A DNA stretch of 64,000 nt from a virus, in IMG/VR virus record IMGVR_UViG_3300022868_000014, positions 1-64,000 of that record. One strand, given 5' to 3'. The translations under genes were made by a program, and so were the position numbers. Within the stretch, counting starts at the first letter, position 1; the number at the start of each line of letters is the position of its first letter. Shown here piece after piece: positions 30,129-40,600 of the stretch. The notes under the pieces were generated by a model that was given only the letters and a program-made list of their open reading frames with translations, was not told the DNA's origin and made no database searches.

Positions 30129-30156
30129 TTGACTTATCCCCGACCCCTGCTATATT
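30129..30156 (+). promoter_or_regulatory. Promoter of the dNMP kinase operon
   Basis: TTGACT (30129-30134), 16 bp, TATATT (30151-30156), about 40 bp before the ATG and followed by ATAGGAGG. A good sigma70-like promoter in an otherwise gene-free gap. Confidence 0.65.
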
Positions 30157-30196
30157 GTAATTGTAAAACAACATATTGTGATAGGAGGAATTCATT

Positions 30197-30757
30197 ATGT
30201 TAAGACCAATCGGAATAACAGGAAAGATTGCAGCAGGCAAGGACACATTCGCGGACATGCTTATTGCACACGACTGCAAAATGTTTACTAAGTACTCATT
30301 GGCAGCACCCATGAAGAAGATGGCTACCGAAGTCTTCGGCTTCACACAGGAGCAGGTAACAGACCACACCCTTAAGGAGACTACAGACGAGTTTTGGGAT
30401 ATCACTCCTAGACGCTTCCTGCAGATCATGGGCACGGATATGTTCCGCGACGTATTCAGAGAGGATGTATGGCTTAAGATGGCTGAGAAGCACATGAGAG
30501 AGCACGAGGACAAGCATGTAGTTATCTCAGACATAAGATTTCTAAATGAAGCAGAGTTCATCCGGGATCTTGGAGGAATAGTAATCAGAATAGATCGCCC
30601 GGGCCAACCTGAAGCTGAGAATGCTATCAAACATTCCAGTGAGGCAGGCATACCAGACGAACTCATTAACCATGTAGTAGCAAACGATTCAACAATCTGT
30701 AGCCTTAATTGGCAGGTTAACACATTTTGGGTACCGCAGATACTGGAGGAGGACTAA
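30197..30757 (+). CDS. Deoxynucleoside monophosphate kinase
   Basis: Phosphorylates dNMPs to dNDPs for phage DNA synthesis. GITGKIAAGKDTFAD (residues 6-20) is the P-loop. LAAPMKKMATEVFGF and the segment around PRRFLQIMGTDMFRD follow the layout of T4 gp1-type kinases, and VISDIRFLNEAEFIRDLGGIVIRI is the conserved strand-helix-strand near residue 110. Length (186 aa) suits the family. It heads a short operon with its own promoter and lies just upstream of the portal region. Confidence 0.85.
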   Translation: MLRPIGITGKIAAGKDTFADMLIAHDCKMFTKYSLAAPMKKMATEVFGFTQEQVTDHTLKETTDEFWDITPRRFLQIMGTDMFRDVFREDVWLKMAEKHMREHEDKHVVISDIRFLNEAEFIRDLGGIVIRIDRPGQPEAENAIKHSSEAGIPDELINHVVANDSTICSLNWQVNTFWVPQILEED

Positions 30758-30758
30758 T

Positions 30759-31355
30759 ATGAAAGAAGTACCATTACCATTTAGAAGCGGATTCTATCTA
30801 ACAGCACACAGTTTGGTCACACAGGAGGGTGGGTGCATGCCTATGCTAGGACGCACGCGTGATAAGTGTATGTATGTATTAACAGCAGAGCCTGTTGATG
30901 GCGAATACATACTACTTGAGGACGATGTAGCTATGATGAAGAACGAAGAGATACCCAATGCACTTAAGGAAGGTAGCATGGGTTACTATACTATGGCACA
31001 AGTCGATCTTATTCCGTATCATATATTTAATCAGTGGGAGAAGCGTGATTACATGTTATTCGCGGTAAGAGTCAATGACCTGGTTTATGATACTAAGACA
31101 AAGAAGACCTTAATATCCACGGACCGTAAGCTATACTACATGGATAGCCACTTTACAGGCGATGTAGCAGTACCACCACCGGCTCCTTCTAGAGGAGAAC
31201 GTTCGGACGATATTGCGCTGGGTGTGGAACTTAAGATAGTCTCAAGCTCCATCCTTATGCAGCAAAAGCGTAATGAGGTAGCCAACGGGGTTGAGTGCAC
31301 ATACGATACCAAACGTGCTAATAAGATAATGAAAGCAGCAAAACGAGGTAAATAA
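30759..31355 (+). CDS. Unknown protein, 198 aa
   Basis: Starts one base after the kinase stop with GGAGG inside the kinase gene. Strand-rich throughout (SGFYLTAHSLVTQ; CMYVLTAEPVDGEYILLEDDV; YMLFAVRVNDLVYD), with an alanine/lysine-rich basic C-terminus. It could be a small virion or adaptor protein; no family recognised. Shares its stop codon region with the next start. Confidence 0.65.
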   Translation: MKEVPLPFRSGFYLTAHSLVTQEGGCMPMLGRTRDKCMYVLTAEPVDGEYILLEDDVAMMKNEEIPNALKEGSMGYYTMAQVDLIPYHIFNQWEKRDYMLFAVRVNDLVYDTKTKKTLISTDRKLYYMDSHFTGDVAVPPPAPSRGERSDDIALGVELKIVSSSILMQQKRNEVANGVECTYDTKRANKIMKAAKRGK

Positions 31356-32110
31356 TGGCCAATGACAGAGCATTAGTAGAAGAGAAGGAAGCGGAGTCAT
31401 ATGAATACATTGATAAGGTCAAGGAGACCATACTACCGCACACTAGCCGTACTGGAGGCATTGAAGGAGTCAAAGACCCTTACCCTGCTATCAAGTACCG
31501 TAAGTTTGAAGGCGAGCGACTGGTACAGGAATCAGAGCTTACTAACATTAAACACCCGGAACTAGTAGAAGAAGAACCAAGTATTGGGTTTGTAGCACCA
31601 TCTCTAGGCGGTGACCCTATTCAGGACCCCTCATTGCCTGTGCCACCCACAAGAGCCGGCATTAAGCAGCCTGACTCAATCTCATCAGTGCACCCAGTGG
31701 CTACTACTCCGATTGATCCTAACTTAGAGATGATGAGGATGATGAAGGAGATGGTTATGCAACAACGTGTAGCACCTCCCCAGAACGAACCACCTAAGTC
31801 ATCCAGTATACCTACTGATGGTATCATAACAGATACCAAAGGCGAATATACATCGGTTACATTTACCGGTCCCTTTGGTGAAGTATCCGCTCCTTTCCAG
31901 AAAGTAGTAGATGGTGAGCTTTGTGTAGCACTGGTACAAGATACTAACAGTGCTTTCAATTATAACCCACCTATTGCTGATGATGTAAGCATCCTAATGG
32001 AGTGGCAGGAGAAGAGCAGTAAACGGACTCAACCTGTTATTAATGCGGGACTCTCATTTAAACTGTCTAAGACCGAGAAGGTCATAGTCTTATTAAAGGA
32101 CGGTAGTTGA
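31355..32110 (+). CDS. Unknown protein, 251 aa
   Basis: The N-terminal 40 residues are charged and helical, the middle is proline/serine-rich (SLPVPPTRAGIKQPDSI), and residues 150-251 form a strand-rich domain (YTSVTFTGPFGEVSAPFQKVV; KTEKVIVLLKDG). A modular linker-plus-beta-domain layout of this kind suits a virion or neck component. It ends just before the promoter for the portal operon. Confidence 0.6.
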   Translation: MANDRALVEEKEAESYEYIDKVKETILPHTSRTGGIEGVKDPYPAIKYRKFEGERLVQESELTNIKHPELVEEEPSIGFVAPSLGGDPIQDPSLPVPPTRAGIKQPDSISSVHPVATTPIDPNLEMMRMMKEMVMQQRVAPPQNEPPKSSSIPTDGIITDTKGEYTSVTFTGPFGEVSAPFQKVVDGELCVALVQDTNSAFNYNPPIADDVSILMEWQEKSSKRTQPVINAGLSFKLSKTEKVIVLLKDGS

Positions 32111-32135
32111 ATACAACCGAGTATTAAACTATAGT
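32107..32135 (+). promoter_or_regulatory. Candidate promoter for a leaderless start
   Basis: TTGAAT (32107-32112), 17 bp, TATAGT (32130-32135). ATG 32141 follows after only five bases, so transcription would begin at or near the start codon, with no ribosome site. Confidence 0.45.
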
Positions 32136-32140
32136 ACTGT

Positions 32141-32338
32141 ATGGAAAAAATAAGTAAACAACGTATTATCTGTTCAATCTCTGGTTGTTCGCACGAGGCG
32201 GAAGAGGACTCAAGTCCCCCACTGTGCAATGCGCACTCCCATGAGAAAACTGCATCAAGTGGCTCGGACTTCGGTCTTAAAGCTGCCGCGGAGATGAGTG
32301 AACAATTATGGAGACACAACAAAGATGTACTCAACTAA
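32141..32338 (+). CDS. Zinc-binding protein, 65 aa, possibly leaderless
   Basis: No Shine-Dalgarno is seen. A promoter places the transcript start at about the ATG. CSISGCSHEAEED...CNAHSHE (residues about 11-32) has the C-x4-C...C-x2-H arrangement seen in small phage zinc fingers. The C-terminal half is helical. It overlaps the portal start region. Function unknown; the cysteines argue against chance. Confidence 0.5.
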   Translation: MEKISKQRIICSISGCSHEAEEDSSPPLCNAHSHEKTASSGSDFGLKAAAEMSEQLWRHNKDVLN

Positions 32339-34196
32339 ATTCCCGTTGAACAGCAGGATCATTGACTTCCCTGACCCGTTCATGAGCTTCTCGAACATTA
32401 TCTACCCATCCACAGTACAGGAAGTATTCTATTGGGCAGACAGGCTATGGTTACGTAATGGGATCTATTCTCAGGCCATTAAAAAATGTGTTCGTTACTT
32501 CCTTAACGACATAGACCTGACAGGGGACGACCTAAGCCATGACACACGTAAGAAATACCAAACCTTCCTAATGGAACAGATGAATATACTGGACCAGCTT
32601 GGGCAGGTAGGTGATGATGTAATCGCCTATGGTAACAGCTTCACATCAGTATCAGTACCGTTAAGGCGGTCCTTGGTATGTCCTAATAAAGATTGTGGAC
32701 TATCCCGACCTCTTGAAACACTGAAGTTAGATGAAGACTACAAGTGGAAAGATTATAGCTTTGTAGGGGACTGTCCTCAGTGTAAAATGAAAGCACAAAC
32801 CTTTAGACGCATTGATGCCAGCGGTGTCAGTAAGCATTCAAAAATTAAAATCATTAGATGGGCACCTCAGTATGTTTCTATTAAACATTGCTCTATCACT
32901 GGTGAATCCGATTACTACTATGAGATCCCGGCGGAAGAGAAAAGACGTATCAAGGACGGTGACCCTGTGTTTATACGTTCTATGCCGTGGGAACTTATAG
33001 AGTCTGTTAAGAACGACAGGCCATTTAAGTTTAATAAGGAAACATTTTATCATCTAAAATGTAATACTGCAGCAAATCTTGTCCCTATGTTGAAGGGTTG
33101 GGGCTTACCTCTGTTTATGTCTAACTTCTCACAAGTTGTTCACCTCCAAATACTTGAGAGATTTAATGAGGCGATTGCGATGGATTACATCGTACCATTC
33201 AGAGTTCTGACTCCTCCGACAACTGGGGGCGCTTCAAAAACAGATCCTATGTTATCTAATAACATGGGTAACTTTATGGGAGCTGTAAGACGTATGGTCA
33301 AACAGCATCGCCAGGACCCGACTTCTTGGCATACATTACCATTCCCTCTAGAATATCAGGCAATCGGTGGAGAAGCTAAATCACTGGTACCTGTTGAACT
33401 TATTGACAGAGCACAAGACGTACTGTTAACTAGTATGGGTGTTCCACAAGAGTTCTATCGTGGGTCTATCACTATGGGAGGCAGTGGTCCTCCAATCTCT
33501 CTTCGTATGTTCGAAAAGACTTGGACGCATTATACCACTATGCTTGACGACTGGTTAGGTTGGTTTCTAGTCCAGTGCGGTCGTATCATGGGATGGGAAG
33601 GTAACATTACCGGAAAACTTGAACGTACTAGTATTGTTGAAGACGAAATGGGTAAACAAGTTAAGCTTAATCTAGCTAGCGCTAAAGTCATCTCTAACCG
33701 TACAGCCCTTAAAGCATTCGGTATTGATATGGACCGTGAACGCGAACAGATCATCGAAGAAGACCGTATTATGAACGAGTTAATGCGCGAAGAACAGAAG
33801 AAGGATGAACAGACTATGATGCTCACGGAGCAGATGGCTACTATTCCTCCAGACGCAGCAGCTCAGAATATGGGTATGCCTCCGGGCGCAGAAGGTGGAG
33901 CACCACCTGCAGGCGGACCAGTAGGCGCAGCACCTATGCCTCCAGCAGGAGCAGCTCCTATGGGCGGTGGTACACCTTCTATGGATGATATGATGGCACA
34001 AGCTGAGCAGACAGCTCAGCAGATTATGTCTATGGACCCAACAACTAGACGTAATGAGCTCACTAATCTCAAGAAGAGCAATCCTACATTACACGCTCAA
34101 GTTAAGCAAATGATATCAGACATGGAGCAGGGTGTTAAATCAAACGCCCTAGCCCAAGCTAAGCAACAAGCGTCACAAGGCGGCGGTGCTATGTAA
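32325..34196 (+). CDS. Portal protein
   Basis: The dodecameric portal forms the DNA entry vertex. The start is ambiguous: ATG 32325 (my choice, MYSTKFPL) or GTG 32298 with GGAG. Portal-like features are the helix-rich stem region around NEAIAMDYIVPFRVLTPP, the conserved-looking VPVELIDRAQDVLLTSMGVPQEFYRGS segment, and the crown with a Met/Pro/Gly-rich C-terminus (APMPPAGAAPMGG). A zinc ribbon is inserted near residues 113-165 (CPNKDCGLS...CPQCKM), unusual for portals. The C-terminal 100 residues are low complexity. Confidence 0.8.
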   Translation: MYSTKFPLNSRIIDFPDPFMSFSNIIYPSTVQEVFYWADRLWLRNGIYSQAIKKCVRYFLNDIDLTGDDLSHDTRKKYQTFLMEQMNILDQLGQVGDDVIAYGNSFTSVSVPLRRSLVCPNKDCGLSRPLETLKLDEDYKWKDYSFVGDCPQCKMKAQTFRRIDASGVSKHSKIKIIRWAPQYVSIKHCSITGESDYYYEIPAEEKRRIKDGDPVFIRSMPWELIESVKNDRPFKFNKETFYHLKCNTAANLVPMLKGWGLPLFMSNFSQVVHLQILERFNEAIAMDYIVPFRVLTPPTTGGASKTDPMLSNNMGNFMGAVRRMVKQHRQDPTSWHTLPFPLEYQAIGGEAKSLVPVELIDRAQDVLLTSMGVPQEFYRGSITMGGSGPPISLRMFEKTWTHYTTMLDDWLGWFLVQCGRIMGWEGNITGKLERTSIVEDEMGKQVKLNLASAKVISNRTALKAFGIDMDREREQIIEEDRIMNELMREEQKKDEQTMMLTEQMATIPPDAAAQNMGMPPGAEGGAPPAGGPVGAAPMPPAGAAPMGGGTPSMDDMMAQAEQTAQQIMSMDPTTRRNELTNLKKSNPTLHAQVKQMISDMEQGVKSNALAQAKQQASQGGGAM

Positions 34197-34227
34197 TCAC
34201 GGAATGGCCAATAGTGCTTTCTGAGGT

Positions 34228-34233
34228 TATATT
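34228..34233 (+). promoter_or_regulatory. TATATT box after the portal gene
   Basis: GGTTATATTAATAG lies 28 bp before ATG 34262 in a 65-bp gap. A weak TGGCCA is 17 bp upstream. One of five such boxes at operon starts. Confidence 0.4.
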
Positions 34234-34261
34234 AATAGTATAAATATGTAGGAGTAAAACT

Positions 34262-35086
34262 ATGAACAGCATTCAATTTGTTGAATATATGAATAAACAG
34301 GCAGGACCTGGTTACACAGATGACACTATAAAAGCCGCTAAGGGTATATATGGTGATGATAAACCGGGTGCATTGGATGCCCTCAAAGGCAGAGCAAAGG
34401 CTCAGTGGCAGATGCAGCGCGCTGCTCCATCGGCCGCCCAGGCCAGAGAACAGGGAAACCTTATATCATCTTCTGATGCAGGTCTTTCTATGGACCAGCT
34501 CAAAGCAAAACGTGAACGCGTAGCCCGTGTTGATAAACCCTTCAGAGCTCAATCCAAAGTTTCACTTACAACCCCCGCCCAGTCACGATACACATCAGGC
34601 GTTGCTAGTCGTATGGGCAAGCACCTAGGAAAAGAAGACAGCACGTTTGATAAGTTTCTAGGATGGGCAACAGGGTCTCAGAATAGGAAAGCAACGGAAA
34701 TGGATGCCCTATTAAAAGATATCAAAGCCAACCCTGACGGAGAAGCAGCCCGGCAGGCAGGGTTTACACCCGGCTCCCTCTGGAATCCCAGTACGTGGGG
34801 TTCAAGTGCTATTAATAGAGGAATTGTAGATAAGTCAGTAGCCGCCAATATACCAGCCGCTGTAAAGCAACAGCAGCAAGAAGCTTTAGCAGCCTTCTGG
34901 GCTAAGAATAAAGAGTGGTTAATTGCAGCAGGTATCGGCGTAGGTGGATTAGGTCTATTACTCACAACCCTCATGATGTCAGGCGGGCAACAACAAGCCC
35001 AACAACAGCAGCAACAACCACAAGCACCCTCACCGTGGTGGGCTAATAAAAACTTTAGAGGCTATAACTTCAGAGGTAGAGCATAA
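34262..35086 (+). CDS. K-x-A-tagged virion-type protein, 274 aa
   Basis: The N-terminus NSIQFVEYMNKQAGPGY carries the K-x-A tag. A charged helical region follows, then one hydrophobic helix near residue 220 (WLIAAGIGVGGLGLLLTTLMMS, partly written) and a glutamine-rich end. The order tag, soluble part, membrane segment repeats in neighbouring genes. Overlaps the next gene by one base. Confidence 0.65.
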   Translation: MNSIQFVEYMNKQAGPGYTDDTIKAAKGIYGDDKPGALDALKGRAKAQWQMQRAAPSAAQAREQGNLISSSDAGLSMDQLKAKRERVARVDKPFRAQSKVSLTTPAQSRYTSGVASRMGKHLGKEDSTFDKFLGWATGSQNRKATEMDALLKDIKANPDGEAARQAGFTPGSLWNPSTWGSSAINRGIVDKSVAANIPAAVKQQQQEALAAFWAKNKEWLIAAGIGVGGLGLLLTTLMMSGGQQQAQQQQQQPQAPSPWWANKNFRGYNFRGRA

Positions 35087-35925
35087 TGGATGATAGGTTA
35101 GCAAAAGAAGCATTTGTGGATGATATGTTGGACCAAGTCGGTAAATTCGACTTAGCATCTATTCCTAAGACATGGCGCAAGATGACTGGGAATCCACTAG
35201 GGTCCGCACTTGCCACAGGAGCAGCTGTTGCTTTGCCTGCTTACTTCATGGCTAGACCAATGGCTAGAGGGCTCACAAATTTAAAAGGTAGACTACTAAG
35301 GCAGTCACCTGAACAGATCCAAGCTGAATTAGCTAAGGTAAACAATGCAGGAGACTTCAGAGGTCGCCTAGCTACTATCTTAGGTTTACTAGCAGCAGGT
35401 GGGTCTTTAGCACACAATTATGTACCTAAGTCAGTGCAGCCAGACAGTGGAGGGCTTAAGAGCCTTCTAACCTGGGATCACAAGTGGCCTGACGATGGTA
35501 CGATGTCTCCAGACGAGTTTAATAAGAGGAAGGACGCTATCCCAAAGATACCGCCTAACTATCTTCAGAAGCAACAGATGGCTAAAGAAGCAGGCTACAA
35601 TGCAGCTTATATGAATCCTTTACACGACCATCCTGGTATTCCTGTTGATTACTCGCTTGACCTTATATGGGGAGACAAGTATCTTAATGGTAAAGAGAAG
35701 ATCAATGCCAGCAAACCATTTGAGAATGCTGGGGAAGGTAAATCAGGTATGATCTCCACAGGGGATCTCGCACGAGGCGCACTACGGGCCGGGTTCGGAG
35801 CAGGCGCAGGTTATCTTCTAGCCAATACAATGGGTAAAGTATTAAGTGCACCACAGGCAGTCACCCAAACACTGTCAGCAACAGGTGCCTTAGCAGGTAT
35901 GTTAAAGAATACAGGAGTAATTTAA
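35086..35925 (+). CDS. K-x-A-tagged membrane protein, 279 aa
   Basis: DDRLAKEAFVDDM is at the very N-terminus. Alanine/glycine-rich hydrophobic segments lie near residues 43-65 (GSALATGAAVALPAYFMA), 100-112 (TILGLLAAGGSLA) and 228-250 (ALRAGFGAGAGYLLANTMG). Probable internal or ejection protein. Starts within the stop of the previous gene. Confidence 0.65.
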   Translation: MDDRLAKEAFVDDMLDQVGKFDLASIPKTWRKMTGNPLGSALATGAAVALPAYFMARPMARGLTNLKGRLLRQSPEQIQAELAKVNNAGDFRGRLATILGLLAAGGSLAHNYVPKSVQPDSGGLKSLLTWDHKWPDDGTMSPDEFNKRKDAIPKIPPNYLQKQQMAKEAGYNAAYMNPLHDHPGIPVDYSLDLIWGDKYLNGKEKINASKPFENAGEGKSGMISTGDLARGALRAGFGAGAGYLLANTMGKVLSAPQAVTQTLSATGALAGMLKNTGVI

Positions 35926-36261
35926 ATGTCAAAACCAATAGAACAATATTGTAACTATATGCATAAAGAGGCGGTTAATCCATTAGCAGCCTTATATATA
36001 GCTTATACATCTGGAGAAGCACTCTCAGGACAGGCTATGTCCATGGGGCTCGCTCTAGCTGCACTAGCAGGAGGAACCGGAGGTTATGTCGCGTCTAAAC
36101 TCACCTCTCCAGGTAAGAGAGATGTTAAGAACGTACAAAAAGCTTTCCTTCGGGATAAATTGCAGAGTGAACTGTCGAGGTCTAATCGCGAGGAACAGCT
36201 CTCTCAGTTAAAAGAACAGAGTTTACCTGGGGCTCCCAAACCTAAGAGTTTACATATATGA
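35926..36261 (+). CDS. K-x-A-tagged membrane protein, 111 aa
   Basis: N-terminal PIEQYCNYMHKEAVNPLAALYIAY: the tag is followed at once by a sequence almost the same as in the protein at 49002 (KEAVDPLTGLYQAY), so these two share a longer N-terminal module. A hydrophobic alanine-rich segment and a charged helix complete it. Short, single-span. Confidence 0.65.
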   Translation: MSKPIEQYCNYMHKEAVNPLAALYIAYTSGEALSGQAMSMGLALAALAGGTGGYVASKLTSPGKRDVKNVQKAFLRDKLQSELSRSNREEQLSQLKEQSLPGAPKPKSLHI

Positions 36262-36593
36262 GTGACACAATTAAGGAGGTAGAAGAACCCACATCTATCA
36301 AGATAACAGGGGACTTCGAGGGAATACCATATAGAGGTGTTCCAATCAATCTGAAGAAGACGGATAAGCCCGAAGACTTCATGAAGTTGAACACGGTATT
36401 ATACGTCAAACGGTTTGAGCTGTCTGATGAGAAACAGCTTAAAGAATATGAAGAAGTATGTCAAAAAATACAGGATGGCCACGCACAACAATCCTATGAG
36501 AAAATGGAGTACATACCTGATGAAAAGCATTGGGTAGCTTTAGTACGATGGATAGACTACTGGTACAGTCCACTGGGAGAACCTGAAAAATGA
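36258..36593 (+). CDS. Soluble protein, 111 aa, unknown
   Basis: No tag and no membrane segment. Residues 8-50 are strand-rich (SIKITGDFEGIPYRGVPINL), the rest helical and charged, ending with WVALVRWIDYWYSPLGE. Embedded between tagged genes with 4-bp overlaps on both sides, so it is co-translated with them. Function unknown. Confidence 0.65.
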   Translation: MSDTIKEVEEPTSIKITGDFEGIPYRGVPINLKKTDKPEDFMKLNTVLYVKRFELSDEKQLKEYEEVCQKIQDGHAQQSYEKMEYIPDEKHWVALVRWIDYWYSPLGEPEK

Positions 36594-37678
36594 TAAAGAA
36601 ACAAGCCGAGTCCACATCAGAGATGACTCCCGGTACACTCGCGAATCTCGCACTGAATCCGTGGGCATCAGTACTGCCGGGTTCTAAATACTTTATACCC
36701 GAGTTTATTGAGAATATGAAGGCTAAGTATAGGGATAACCCTCCAATACCCTTTACAGGTAATGCATCTTTTGATAAGAATCTGTTTCATGGTATGGCAA
36801 CAGGTGGTACAGCTATGGCTCTAGCAGCATTGGCTCGGTACATCATGCATACATCGCAGGATAAAGAGCTAGACAAAACACTTAGAACAGACTCACGTGA
36901 GGCGACCGTAGGCGCTACTAATCCTATATTCTCACCAGACCCCTACTTAGATGATTTAGCAGAAGAGCAGGCCCAGCAGGGCATAGGCATCGATAAGTCT
37001 GCGGAAGAAGCTGTCAAAGAAGAACCCAAGCCTGATACAGGCGGCGTCGATATCAGCCCATGGCTCAAAGCTATAGTTCCTTTATCCATGATGATAGGCG
37101 GCGGTATGATAGGATATCAAGGTGTTGATAAAATATTAGAGCGTAATCGTAAAAGTGAACTAGACACTGACATTGATGAGCTTAGTAATAAATTAGATAA
37201 GGCCAACTATACTAAATTAATGAGAGCACGGGGCCTAGATCCAGATGAGCTACCACCTCCTGTACCACCTGGACAAGAGATGAGCGCAGACGGGCAGGTA
37301 TCTCCTATACCTAAACAAGCCCTTGAGGATTCAGCTAAAAATGCAATTAAATCTATGGCAGCATTAGTTATGCTAAGTGTTGCAGCGAGTAGTGGTGTAC
37401 TTACGAAACGATATTTCGACGGAGAAGATCCACAGAGAGCAGAGTACAGCGAAATGCAGCAGGCTCTTAAAGAGTTAAAGATGAGAGAACAGCGTAAAAC
37501 TCCTATATCAATAGCTCCAATAGCACCAGCGCTCGAACAGAACCTTAACAAACACCTGGGTAGCCCACAATCAGCAGTAAGCCATAGTTTACCGTCCAAA
37601 ATCGAAGAGACCCCTGTAGACATGCCTGTCTCAGGTCTCAACAAAGATAAGTCGGACAGAACAATGGCATTACTATGA
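36590..37678 (+). CDS. K-x-A-tagged membrane protein, 362 aa
   Basis: The tag is minimal (MIKKQAEST). Hydrophobic segments lie near residues 65-85 (ATGGTAMALAALARYI), 160-180 (WLKAIVPLSMMIGGGMIGY) and 245-262 (SMAALVMLSVAASSGVL). The intervening parts are acidic, and internal SAEEAVKEE and IPKQALED sites recall the tag. It is directly coupled (4 bp overlap) to the RNA polymerase gene. Confidence 0.65.
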   Translation: MIKKQAESTSEMTPGTLANLALNPWASVLPGSKYFIPEFIENMKAKYRDNPPIPFTGNASFDKNLFHGMATGGTAMALAALARYIMHTSQDKELDKTLRTDSREATVGATNPIFSPDPYLDDLAEEQAQQGIGIDKSAEEAVKEEPKPDTGGVDISPWLKAIVPLSMMIGGGMIGYQGVDKILERNRKSELDTDIDELSNKLDKANYTKLMRARGLDPDELPPPVPPGQEMSADGQVSPIPKQALEDSAKNAIKSMAALVMLSVAASSGVLTKRYFDGEDPQRAEYSEMQQALKELKMREQRKTPISIAPIAPALEQNLNKHLGSPQSAVSHSLPSKIEETPVDMPVSGLNKDKSDRTMALL

Positions 37679-40600
37679 CCCAAACATTTTTATCGGAATT
37701 AAAGAAGCAACCTACGTACAGGTATGACATTTTAGATTTTGATGGCATAAGAAACGCCACAATGGATAATGTCAAAGCTGCTGTATCGCAACGTTTCCCT
37801 TTAGAGAATGATGATTATACTCTAGCTGTAGATGAAGTGGATTACGATGGCCCGGATAGTTATTCCCTAAAGGAGCAGAAAGAAGCAATCCTAAAAGGTA
37901 GAAGCCTAGGTCGTAGACTTAAGGGTAGATGGACACTTACCGATAAACTCACAGGCAAACCAGTAAGCCAGACTAAGAAAGTTACTTTACTTAATGTTCC
38001 TTATATTACTCCACGTGGTACTTATATCCGTAATGGCCATGAGATGACTATTGGACACGTGCTGCGCCTAAACCCGGGTGTTTACTCGCGGGTAAAGGCT
38101 AATGGATTATATGAGGCCCATGTTAATGTAGAACAAGGTACAGGTTCCCAGTTTAAGATGGAGATCGACCCAGAGACTGGTGTATTTAATATTCGTAAGG
38201 GTAATGTCAATGCAAGGCTTTATCCTATTCTCAGATCCATGGGTATCCCTGATAAGAAAATAGAGGAGATGTGGGGCACTGAATTGCTCAATACCAACAG
38301 GCTGGCAAGTTCCGGAACTATGGTAACACGTAATCTTCAAAAGCTACTACCCAAGGAAGCCTCTGACGGCACGAAAGCCAATTACGTGACTCTGAGTCCG
38401 GATGATGCTAAAGCGCTCTTAGAATCGTTTGGAACGATGCGACTAGACCCTGTATCCACAGAAGCCACTCTTGGCAAGCCTTATGACAGAGTATCACCTG
38501 ATATGCTGTTAGGTACATCGGATAAACTATTAAGATTAGCTAAAGGCACATCAAAGGCAGATAATAGGGATAGCATGCAGTTTCAGAAAGTATATGGACC
38601 TGCTGAGATTTTTGCAGAACGTATTGTCAAAGATGGTGGCCGACTAGGCCGTGCCCTCTTATGGAAGGCTACAAACAAAAAGAACCTGGACTTTATGTCA
38701 TCTGGTGCACTTAATGCACATGTTGACGGAGTCTTTAATGAATCAAAATTAGCACAGTACATTGACGGGTCAAGCCCTTTTGATGCTATTGACTCAGCTA
38801 CACGTATTACACGTCTAGGCGAGGGAGGCTTGAGCAGCCAACGTTTAGCATCTGATGAGATGAGATTGGTACAGAACTCCTTTAAAGGATACATAGACCC
38901 GATCAGATCACCAGAGTCTCTCGCCGTGGGACTACAAATGTTCATGACACAGAATACACGTAAAGGACATGATGGCCTACTATATACACAGTTATTCAAC
39001 CCACGCACAGGTAAGAAAGAATGGGTAGACTCTAAGACAGCAGCAACAGCCAATATAGCTACTTCGGAGTACATGGATACTAAAGACCCTTATATCCCTC
39101 TAGTGGGTGGAGAGCGTGGTGTACATATAGCACCCCGTAAAGATGTGGACTACTATCTTAGTGATGATAATAACATGTTCTCATTGGGTTCTAACATGGT
39201 ACCATTCAAGGGCGGTGTTAAAGGTATGAGATTATTGATGGGGTGCCTGGCTCCTGATACTAATATTATAATTAAAAAAGCTGATAATAGTATATTTTAT
39301 GGTCATATAGAGAATTACGAATGGCACCAAGGAGACCAAGCGCACTCAGTTGATCAGACTACTGGAAAGACAACCTGGAGAGGGGTTGAGCGATTGGTGC
39401 CTAATTATAATAAAATAGATATGTTAGAAGTTAAATTAAAAAGTGGTAGAAAACTAACTACAACTGTTAATCATAAATGGGTGACTATGAGTGAACAAGG
39501 AACTTTAGAAAAGATCACAGCTCAGAATCTAGTTATGGGTACACCCATCCCCAGAGAAGGTTGGTTAGACTTCCCCATGGAAGAAGGCATCACATCTGTG
39601 ACCATAGGGAAGGGGGCCAAGCATAATAGTTTTTCGGGCTTTGAGATGGAGCTCACAGAGGGCGTGGGATACATGCTGGGTTTATATACTGCAGAGGGCT
39701 GGTTACAAGGAGATAGGGGCCATGGATATGGTACAACAAGCTGGGCAGTTGATAGACCGGAATTGCAGAAGAGATTATGTGCTGTATTAGATGACTTGGA
39801 TCTTAAGTATAAAATAAGACGCAATGGTGCCGACCCTCATAAGAAGGTAGTGGTCAATCACTCAGGGTTTGCACGTTGGTTACATGCTAATTTGGAAACG
39901 GGTTCTTACAAGAAGAAGGTTGCGGGACTGATCCTGCAGGCCCCCTTAGGGTGTAGGGAAGGTTTTATAGCTGGATTTTTTGACGGAGATGGTACTGTGA
40001 TGGATAGAAGAGGCTACGCCAGGCTAATTACAGGTGTGAGAAGTTATGACCTTATAGAGGGTTTGTCGAACCTATTCAGCACACTACAGATTGATACAGT
40101 GGTTAGAGAAACCACAGCCCTCGATAAACCTATCTACTTACTCGAAGTAAGGTCCCAGCATTTACATAAAGTCCCGGTGCTTACTCATAACGAAAAAGCT
40201 AAGAGGATGTCTACGCTGAAACTGTGGTCCGGTAAAAAGAATATAGATTACATACCTATGTATAAAGATCTTCATGCCAGCGTACTACAGCGATCTACCC
40301 GTAAGGAGCACTTTAGACATCGCGCATATGTTAATCAACATACGAAACAATCATTACAAGAGCGCATATCCTCCGAGGAATGCATCTGGTTAGATAGTGA
40401 GATAAGGTGGGATAGCGTGGTTGGTATAAAGGACGTAGACCCTGTAGCCATTACATATGATCTGGATCTCAATGACCACACATTCTCAGTAGGTCAAGGT
40501 ATATTTGTACATAATAGTAAATACGCTACACAGGCTTTACCCTTAGTTAATAGAGAAGCAGCACTAACACGTAGCGCAGATGGTACAGGTACCGGTTCTG

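Noticed and set aside
37207-37683. Minus-strand 158-codon frame near the polymerase start
   Set aside because: No ribosome site, cysteine-rich random composition, and overlaps two well-supported genes.
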